Source: Chloroflexota bacterium (GTDB lineage: Bacteria; Chloroflexota; Limnocylindria; Limnocylindrales; CSP1-4). Taken from it: 10,068 nucleotides of DNA. The notes below the pieces were generated by a model. The model was not told the DNA's origin and did not search any database. It saw only the letters and a program-made list of their open reading frames with translations. Made by a program: the position numbers and the translations under genes. Of the stretch, positions 5,646 to 10,068 are shown piece by piece. The stretch lies in contig PMIQ01000052.1 of NCBI GenBank assembly GCA_003157175.1, positions 1 to 10,068 of the forward strand, given 5' to 3'. How positions within the stretch are numbered: the first letter of the stretch is position 1; the number at the start of each line of letters is the position of its first letter.

Positions 5646-5768
5646 AGGCAGTCTATCCCGTGGCGGAACTCTTTGCATCGCCTCTGCGGCAGGGCCGCGT
5701 CGGATGCATGATCCTCCCAGGCGGATGTTCGCCGCCCTGTTGCCGGCCCATGGACGCTGGAGGTTTCA

Positions 5769-6722
5769 ATGCGCGTCGCCCTCATGCTCGAGCCCCAACA
5801 GGGCCTGACCTACCTGGAGCAGCTGGAGATTGCCAGGCTGGCCGAACGGCTCGGCTTCGAAGCCCTGTTTCGATCGGACCATTACCGCAGCTTCCCGGGC
5901 CCGGCCGACAAGCCCACGACCGACGCCTGGACGGTGCTGGCGGGGATCGCGCGGGAGACCGCGACCATCCGCCTCGGCACGCTCGTCTCGCCGGTGACCT
6001 TCCGCCATCCCGGTTCGTTCGCCAAGGTCGTCACGACCGTCGACGAGATGAGCGGCGGCCGCGTCGAGGTCGGCGTGGGAGCCGGCTGGAACGACCTTGA
6101 GCACAGTGAGCTCGGTTTGCCATTCCCCGAGATCGCCAGGCGAGCCGACCTGATGGAGGACGAGCTCCAGATGTTCCACGGTCTGTGGGAGGAGCCGGAC
6201 GGCTGGTCGTTCGAGGGTAAGCAGGTCTCGGTCAAGGACGCGGGGTTCCACCCCAAGCCGGTCCAGAGGCCCCATCCGCCGATCATCGTCGGCGGCGAAG
6301 GCAGACCCAGGTCGTTGCGTCTGGCCGCCCGCTACGCCGACGAGTACAACATGTCGGGCACCGGCCCGGCCGAGTGCCTGGAGAAGTTCGTCCGGCTGGA
6401 CGACGAATGTCGAAAGATCGGCCGCGATCCTGCGACGATTCGGCGGTCGGTGATGGTCGGCTTTCTCATCGGGGCAGACCAGGTCGAGTTCGAGCGGCGC
6501 ATCCGCGATCTGCTGGAGATGGTCGGAGACGAGGGGACCGATGCGGCGGCCTGGCTGGAAGAACACCGGCCGCGCTGGATCGTCGGGACGCCCGATGAGG
6601 CGCGCGCAGCGGCCGCCCGTTTCGCGGCGGCGGGGGCCCAACGGATCATTCTCCAGGACCTGCTGCCGCGGGACCACGGCATGATCGAGCTGGCGGCCCG
6701 CGAGCTGATCGGCAAAGTCTGA
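5769..6722 (+). CDS. LLM-class (luciferase-like) flavin/F420-dependent oxidoreductase
   Basis: A 317-residue TIM-barrel enzyme of the bacterial luciferase-like superfamily. Typical stretches in order are MRVALMLEPQ (1-10), LAERLGFEALFRSDHY (24-39), TIRLGTLVSPVTFRHP (66-81), GGRVEVGVGAGWN (96-108), RADLMEDELQMFHGLW (125-140), and PIIVGGEGRPRSLRLAARYADEYN (170-193), which holds the cofactor-binding G-G-x-G region. A final helix with GTPDEARAAAARFAAAGAQRIIL-like sequence lies near the end. Relatives use F420 or FMN to oxidise or reduce small organic substrates, and which one is used here cannot be read from the sequence. The ATG has a GGAGGT site (5759-5764) four bases upstream. It appears monocistronic, ending in a strong hairpin and convergent with sodX. 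Confidence 0.88.
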   Translation: MRVALMLEPQQGLTYLEQLEIARLAERLGFEALFRSDHYRSFPGPADKPTTDAWTVLAGIARETATIRLGTLVSPVTFRHPGSFAKVVTTVDEMSGGRVEVGVGAGWNDLEHSELGLPFPEIARRADLMEDELQMFHGLWEEPDGWSFEGKQVSVKDAGFHPKPVQRPHPPIIVGGEGRPRSLRLAARYADEYNMSGTGPAECLEKFVRLDDECRKIGRDPATIRRSVMVGFLIGADQVEFERRIRDLLEMVGDEGTDAAAWLEEHRPRWIVGTPDEARAAAARFAAAGAQRIILQDLLPRDHGMIELAARELIGKV

Positions 6723-6754
6723 GGCGACGACCGCATTTCGGGCGGTCCGTCGCC
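6723..6754. terminator. Hairpin after the LLM oxidoreductase gene
   Basis: The bases 6723-6734 pair with 6742-6754 to give 12 base pairs with a single bulged C (6748) and a seven-base loop, directly after the stop codon. A second, smaller stem GGCGGG/CCCGCC lies at 6763-6782, before the end of the leftward sodX gene. There is no T tract. Together they probably separate the convergent transcripts. Confidence 0.5.
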
Positions 6755-6790
6755 GGGTCGGCGGCGGGAGCCATCGCCCGCCACTACAGC

Positions 6791-7249
6791 CTACTTCCGG
6801 AGCTTGCCCTTCGAGGCGATGCTGGCCCGCGCTCTGGCGCTGCTGGAGCGGCGGCGCGGGATGAGTCCGATCCGGCGCGGTGGCCAGTAGCGGAACCACG
6901 CCCGCCCAAGCAGCGCCTCCAGCGGCACGGGCCCGTAATGCCGCGAATCTACGGAGTGGCCGCCGCCGTCGCCGAGCAGCCACGCCTCGTCGCCGAGCTT
7001 GACGTAGTCGGTTCCCGCCAGCACGACATCGCCGGGACCGGCCGCGACGCGCTTGATGGCGAGCTGCCCGGTCCCGGGCTGACGTACCACGACGACGCTC
7101 CCGCGCCGGGGCCAGCGGCGTGGCGCAGGATCGAGGAGCAGCCAATCGCCCGGCCGGAGTGCGGGCGTCATGCTCTCCTCAGCCACGGCCACGCGCCACG
7201 GCCCGCGCCGAAACCGGCGCCAGCCTCCGGCGAAGGGCAGTGCGGGCAA
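6791..7249 (-). CDS. sodX: Nickel-type superoxide dismutase maturation protease (S26 family)
   Basis: A 152-residue serine protease of the S26 signal-peptidase family. The catalytic Ser26 lies in EESMTPALRPGD (24-35) and the general-base Lys66 in LAIKRVAAGPGD (63-74). The family's last box appears as LLGDGGGHSVDSRHYGPVP (91-109), where Gly replaces the usual Asn of G-D-N. Unlike ordinary leader peptidases it has no N-terminal transmembrane segment, which matches the cytoplasmic SodX type that trims the short SodN propeptide so that His1 and the nickel hook are exposed. It lies 39 bases downstream of sodN on the same strand, the standard arrangement. The start is a TTG at 7249 with only a weak ribosome site; GTG at codon 20 is an alternative but would cut close to the active serine. 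The C-terminal 20 residues are a basic tail. Confidence 0.88.
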   Translation of the reverse strand: MPALPFAGGWRRFRRGPWRVAVAEESMTPALRPGDWLLLDPAPRRWPRRGSVVVVRQPGTGQLAIKRVAAGPGDVVLAGTDYVKLGDEAWLLGDGGGHSVDSRHYGPVPLEALLGRAWFRYWPPRRIGLIPRRRSSSARARASIASKGKLRK

Positions 7250-7288
7250 CTCGGTGACGGTCCTATCGGTGGGCGGCTGTCCGATCGG

Positions 7289-7708
7289 CTACTTCTTGGT
7301 CGACCAGAAGATGTCGGCGAACTCCTTGACCGCGGCTTCGAGGTCGGCGGCGGCCTGCGCGTCGATGTTCTGCTTGTTCTTGCCGGCGAGCTTGAGGATC
7401 TTCCAGGTTCGATCGTGGATGTCCGGGTAGCGCTCCAGGTGCTCGGGCTTGAAGTAGTCGCTCCAGATAACCTGGATCTCGTGCTTCACGATCTCGGCGT
7501 GCTGCTCCTTGACGGCAACGCAGCGGACGAACTTCTGGCGATCCGCCTCGGTCAGGTTCTCCTTGGGTAGCTGGCCGATAAGCTCGACCATGCGAGCAAC
7601 GGTTCGGGCGGCCAGTTCGGCCTGGTGAGGGTCGTAGATTCCGCACGGAACGTCACAGTGAGCGTAGACGGTCGTGGTGGGCTTCAGCCAGCGTATGACC
7701 AGGGACAT
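7289..7708 (-). CDS. sodN: Nickel superoxide dismutase
   Basis: A 139-residue precursor. After a 16-residue propeptide (MSLVIRWLKPTTTVYA) comes the nickel hook HCDVPCGIY (17-25), with mature His1, Cys2, Cys6 and Tyr9, which binds Ni and dismutes superoxide. The rest fits the family: a four-helix bundle containing VAVKEQHAEIVKHEI (64-78), IWSDYFKPEHLERYPDIH (81-98) and the end FADIFWSTKK. The propeptide is not a Sec or Tat signal, so the enzyme is cytoplasmic and must be cut by SodX, encoded next. Residues at mature position 17 and at the usual Arg47 site are Ala and His, unlike the Streptomyces enzyme. An extra Cys63 is present. ATG at 7708 has a GGAGGAG site (7714-7720) five bases upstream, so the long open frame to 8074 is an artefact. 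Confidence 0.95.
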   Translation of the reverse strand: MSLVIRWLKPTTTVYAHCDVPCGIYDPHQAELAARTVARMVELIGQLPKENLTEADRQKFVRCVAVKEQHAEIVKHEIQVIWSDYFKPEHLERYPDIHDRTWKILKLAGKNKQNIDAQAAADLEAAVKEFADIFWSTKK

Positions 7709-7713
7709 CGGGT

Positions 7714-7720
7714 CTCCTCC
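7714..7720 (-). promoter_or_regulatory. Ribosome binding site of sodN
   Basis: GGAGGAG on the minus strand sits five bases before ATG at 7708. It fixes the short 16-residue propeptide form of SodN against longer in-frame starts. Confidence 0.75.
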
Positions 7721-7783
7721 CAGCATGGGACGGCAGGCGAGGCGGGGACCAGCAGGCAGCTTCCTTGGCCTCGGCCTTATGCA

Positions 7784-7812
7784 AGTGTTGGGGGCTCCGC
7801 GCGCCGTGTCAA
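7784..7812 (-). promoter_or_regulatory. Candidate sodN-sodX promoter
   Basis: On the minus strand a perfect TTGACA -35 (7807-7812) is followed by 17 bases and AACACT (7784-7789), a weak -10 match with A2, A4 and T6. Transcription would start near 7777, giving a leader of about 70 bases before sodN. The -35 and the spacing are good; the weak -10 keeps this tentative. Confidence 0.4.
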
Positions 7813-8061
7813 TCGGGCGGCCGTTGCGATCCGGATGCTGGGCCTGGACCGATCGGGCCGCCCATCCGGCTGTCGGAACAACCTGAACCTGAGGCCCTAT
7901 TCGGCCGTCCCCGCCTCCACAGAAAACCCACACTTGCTGCATGTAGTTTTCAGTCTGACTGCAGATTCCGAACCCAGCATCTGAGTCGATCCGGCTGCGC
8001 GTACGCTGTGACCGGAACTGACACCACCGAGCCGCAGAAGCCAGGGAGCGATCTCCACTCG

Positions 8062-9528
8062 ATGAACGGCCCAAGCCCAGCCCGCAACGCGAACATCACG
8101 GCGGCGAGCGCCGGCGCGGCGCCCGTGGCTGCGAAGGCATCCGGGGGCGTGGCCTACTCGACTCCCGTCCGGAAAGCTCGCCGCGTCCCGGTGCCCCGCG
8201 TCTGGCCGCTCAAGGACTACGACGTCTACGCCCTTCTCGGCGGGAACGCCTTCATCATCCTGGCCATGTGGATCCGCCACGGCAACCTCCACGAGCTGGA
8301 GACGCCGGCCGGGATCGTGACCGCAATCGGTGAGCTCGCGGCGCTGTATGGCACTTACCTGGTCCTTATCCAGCTCGTGCTTATGTCGCGCAGCCCCTGG
8401 CTCGACCAGATCTTCGGCCAGGACCGCCTGGTTGCCGCCCACCGCTGGGTCGGGTTCAGCGCCATCTGGCTGCTATTCGCCCACTTCGTCTTCACGACCG
8501 TCGGCTACGGCATGGCCGATGGCAGCGGCCCGATCAGCGAGACCTTCAACTTGCTCACGACCTATCCCTACGTCATGTGGTCCGGTGTTGGCCTGATCCT
8601 GTTCGTGGTCGTCGGCATCACATCCATGCGGGCGGCTCGCCGGATGGCCTCGTACGAAACCTGGTACGCGATCCACCTGTACGCGTACCTCGCCATCGCC
8701 CTCAGCTTCATGCACCAGCTGGTCGTCGGCCTCGACTTCGCCTCGGACCCGATGGCGCGTTTCTACTGGATCGGCCTGTACGCGCTCACCATTGGGTTGC
8801 TTCTGGTTTTCCGTTTCGGCCAGCCGATGGCGATCTCATGGCGCCATCGCCTTCGCGTCGCCAACGTCGTCAAGGAAGGCCAGGACGTCGTCTCCATCTA
8901 CCTCACCGGCAGGGAGCTCGACCAGCTCCCGGTTCGGGCCGGGCAGTGGTTCCGGCTCCGGTTCATGACTTCCCACGGCTGGTGGCGCGGCCATCCGTTC
9001 TCGATCTCGGCCGCACCGAACGGTCGATACCTGCGCTTCACCATCAAGAACCTGGGCGACTACACAAAGCTCCTGCAGGAGGTCCGCGTCGGCACATCGG
9101 TCTTCGTCGAGGGCCCTTACGGCGTCTTCACCGGCGCCAACCGGACCAAGGCCCGAGTCCTGCTGGTCGCCGGCGGGATCGGCATCACGCCGCTTCGGGC
9201 GTTGCTCGAAGAGCTCCCAGCCGCCCGCGGGAACCTGACTCTGGTCTACCGGGCGAGTCACGAGAACGAAGTGGTCTTCCGCAACGAGCTGGACGAACTG
9301 GCCAGCCTGCGGGGAGCCACGGTCCATTACCTGGTCGGTCGCCGTGGCTCCCGAGAGATGCCGTCCGATCCACTCGACCCGAGGGCTCTGCGCCGTCTGG
9401 TTCCAGACGTCTTTGACCGAGACATCTATGTCTGCGGGCCGGCCGGCATGATGGAGCGCGTCCTGGCCGGACTCCACTGGCTTCGGATCGCCGAGTCGCA
9501 GATCCACTACGAACGCTTCAACTTCTGA
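8062..9528 (+). CDS. Ferric-reductase-like transmembrane oxidoreductase with FAD/NAD(P) domain
   Basis: A 488-residue membrane flavocytochrome. After an Ala-rich cytosolic tail come about six transmembrane segments (roughly 55-71, 84-108, 127-148, 171-189, 202-223, 233-251). His127/His141 and His205/His218, spaced 14 and 13 residues on two helices, are the expected ligands for two stacked haems. A ferredoxin-reductase-type module follows: FAD-binding HPFS (311-314), NAD(P)-binding GGIGITP (371-377) and CGPAGMM (458-464), ending in a terminal aromatic residue (Phe488). Electrons should pass from cytosolic NAD(P)H through FAD and the haems to the outer face, probably to the FMN protein encoded ten bases downstream. 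The start is uncertain: ATG 8062 has only a distant AGGGAG, and GTG 8008 would add 18 residues. Alternative acceptors are ferric iron or oxygen. Confidence 0.88.
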   Translation: MNGPSPARNANITAASAGAAPVAAKASGGVAYSTPVRKARRVPVPRVWPLKDYDVYALLGGNAFIILAMWIRHGNLHELETPAGIVTAIGELAALYGTYLVLIQLVLMSRSPWLDQIFGQDRLVAAHRWVGFSAIWLLFAHFVFTTVGYGMADGSGPISETFNLLTTYPYVMWSGVGLILFVVVGITSMRAARRMASYETWYAIHLYAYLAIALSFMHQLVVGLDFASDPMARFYWIGLYALTIGLLLVFRFGQPMAISWRHRLRVANVVKEGQDVVSIYLTGRELDQLPVRAGQWFRLRFMTSHGWWRGHPFSISAAPNGRYLRFTIKNLGDYTKLLQEVRVGTSVFVEGPYGVFTGANRTKARVLLVAGGIGITPLRALLEELPAARGNLTLVYRASHENEVVFRNELDELASLRGATVHYLVGRRGSREMPSDPLDPRALRRLVPDVFDRDIYVCGPAGMMERVLAGLHWLRIAESQIHYERFNF

Positions 9529-9531
9529 GGA
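9526..9531 (+). promoter_or_regulatory. Ribosome site overlapping the stop codon of the reductase gene
   Basis: TGAGGA overlaps the TGA of the upstream gene and lies seven bases before ATG at 9539. Translation of the two genes is therefore probably coupled. Confidence 0.6.
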
Positions 9532-9538
9532 CTGCACG

Positions 9539-10048
9539 ATGAACTTCCTGCCCAAGCGTGGAGTGATCGGGGCTGCTCTGACCGCCGTCGCGCTGGCCCT
9601 GATCCTCAGCTTCAAGACGCCCGATGCCACCGGCCTGGCCACCGCCGGTTCGAACGGGGGAGCTTCGGTCAACTCGAACGGCGGCAGCGCGGGCACCACC
9701 ACGGGCCAGACGCAGCAGGGCTCCGGTTCGGGGCCGGGCTCCGGGACCGGGACGGGGGCCGCGACGAAGAGCACCTTTAGCGGTCAGCTCACCGGACAGG
9801 CGGTCCAGATCCCCTTCGGCACCGTCCAGGTCCAGGTCACGATGCAGAACGGCCAGATCACCGACGTGAAGACCCTCCAGATGCCCGCCGACCAGCGCCG
9901 CTCGCAGCAGATCAGCCAGTACGTGGCGCCGCAGCTGCGCAGCGAGGTACTGTCGGCGCAGAGCGCTCAGGTCAACACGATCTCGGGCGCGACCTACACG
10001 AGCATGGGGTATCTGCAGTCGCTCCAGTCCGCCCTCGACCAGGCCTAA
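9539..10048 (+). CDS. Membrane-anchored FMN-binding-domain protein with a flavinylation motif
   Basis: A 169-residue protein in three parts. Residues about 8-25 are an uncleaved-looking membrane anchor with Lys6/Arg7 before it and no lipobox cysteine. Residues 36-78 are a Gly/Ser/Thr/Asn/Gln linker. Residues 79-169 are an FMN-binding domain with SGQLTGQAVQIPFGTVQVQV, a strand ITDVKTLQMP, and the motif ISGATYTS (148-155). In this family ApbE attaches FMN by a phosphoester bond to the Thr of S/T-G-A-T/S, here Thr152. The domain should face outside the membrane and take electrons from the upstream transmembrane reductase; the two genes are ten bases apart with a coupled ribosome site. No apbE gene lies in the window, but only 20 bases remain after the stop. 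Confidence 0.88.
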   Translation: MNFLPKRGVIGAALTAVALALILSFKTPDATGLATAGSNGGASVNSNGGSAGTTTGQTQQGSGSGPGSGTGTGAATKSTFSGQLTGQAVQIPFGTVQVQVTMQNGQITDVKTLQMPADQRRSQQISQYVAPQLRSEVLSAQSAQVNTISGATYTSMGYLQSLQSALDQA

Positions 10049-10068
10049 CCGATCGCCTCGCGGGCGAC

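Larger units (their letters stand above)
7709..8061. other. Divergent intergenic region between sodN and the ferric-reductase-like gene
   Basis: These 353 bases hold no convincing gene. The sodN side contains its ribosome site and a candidate promoter (7784-7812). The far side is locally less GC-rich, has an 11-base palindrome CAGTCTGACTG (7951-7961), and a TACGCT hexamer (8002-8007) that could be the -10 of the rightward operon. A GTG at 8008 is in frame with the downstream gene and could extend it by 18 codons. No recognisable Nur, Fur or other named operator is evident. Confidence 0.5.

Noticed and set aside
5581..5768. tRNA or known riboswitch in the leader of the LLM gene
   Set aside because: No T-loop signature, acceptor stem or recognisable riboswitch core was found; only simple hairpins are visible.
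5766..7145. Long minus-strand open frame covering the LLM gene
   Set aside because: It is Arg/Ala-rich, matches no family I recognise, and lies opposite a clear LLM-class enzyme. Such antisense frames are common in GC-rich codon-biased genes.
7709..7860. Nur (nickel-dependent Fur-family) operator before sodN
   Set aside because: Only one TTGCA-like half-site is visible (minus strand near 7779-7784), without a properly spaced partner.
7709..8074. Longer SodN reading frame starting upstream
   Set aside because: The GGAGGAG site before ATG 7708 and the typical short propeptide before HCDVPCGIY fix the start; the extension is not SodN-like.
8836..9774. Minus-strand open frame opposite the reductase and FMN-protein genes
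   Set aside because: It spans the junction of two well-supported genes on the other strand and reads as low-complexity sequence.
1..10068. CRISPR array, insertion sequence or phage segment
   Set aside because: No regularly spaced repeats, transposase-like proteins, terminal inverted repeats or phage genes were seen.

Overview
This is a GC-rich, gene-dense bacterial chromosome segment (by eye about two thirds G+C) with eleven protein genes, one of them cut by the left edge. The gene types are a nickel superoxide dismutase with its maturation protease, a luciferase-like F420-type oxidoreductase, a ferric-reductase-like protein paired with an FMN-binding protein, and a long LOG-family protein. 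Together with GTG/TTG starts and several apparently leaderless promoters, they suggest an actinobacterium or a high-GC Chloroflexota lineage (Limnocylindria-like). No rRNA, tRNA or phylogenetic marker is present, so the lineage is inference. I see no transposase, CRISPR array, phage gene or tRNA.

Left part (1-3114): an ACT-domain gene runs leftward off the edge. A divergent ArsC-fold gene that has lost its catalytic cysteine follows, then a C-rich tract with G-quadruplex potential on the minus strand, then a tightly coupled operon of MarR regulator, BcrA-type ABC ATPase and ABC-2 permease. The operon joints are GTGA and ATGA stop/start overlaps. It looks like a self-regulated small-molecule export or resistance unit.

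Middle part (3115-6790): a LOG/TIGR00730-type Rossmann protein with a His-rich N-terminal tail converges, across two strong hairpins, on a leftward gene that fuses a GNAT acetyltransferase domain to a Rieske [2Fe-2S] domain. A 289-base divergent spacer with two strong hairpins separates that gene from a rightward LLM-class flavin/F420 oxidoreductase, which converges on the sod operon across another hairpin.

Right part (6791-10068): sodN and sodX (nickel SOD and its processing protease) run leftward. They are divergent from a ferric-reductase-like transmembrane oxidoreductase and a membrane-anchored FMN-binding protein that carries an SGAT flavinylation motif. The second pair should move electrons from NAD(P)H through FAD and two haems to a covalently bound FMN outside the membrane. 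Such chemistry can make superoxide, so a divergent nickel SOD is a sensible neighbour.

The most unusual items are the GNAT-Rieske fusion, the repeated -10-like-hexamer/6-nt/start-codon arrangement, the altered second-shell residues of the nickel SOD, and the hairpin-rich 5480-5768 spacer. I did not find a wholly new multi-gene system that I could defend.
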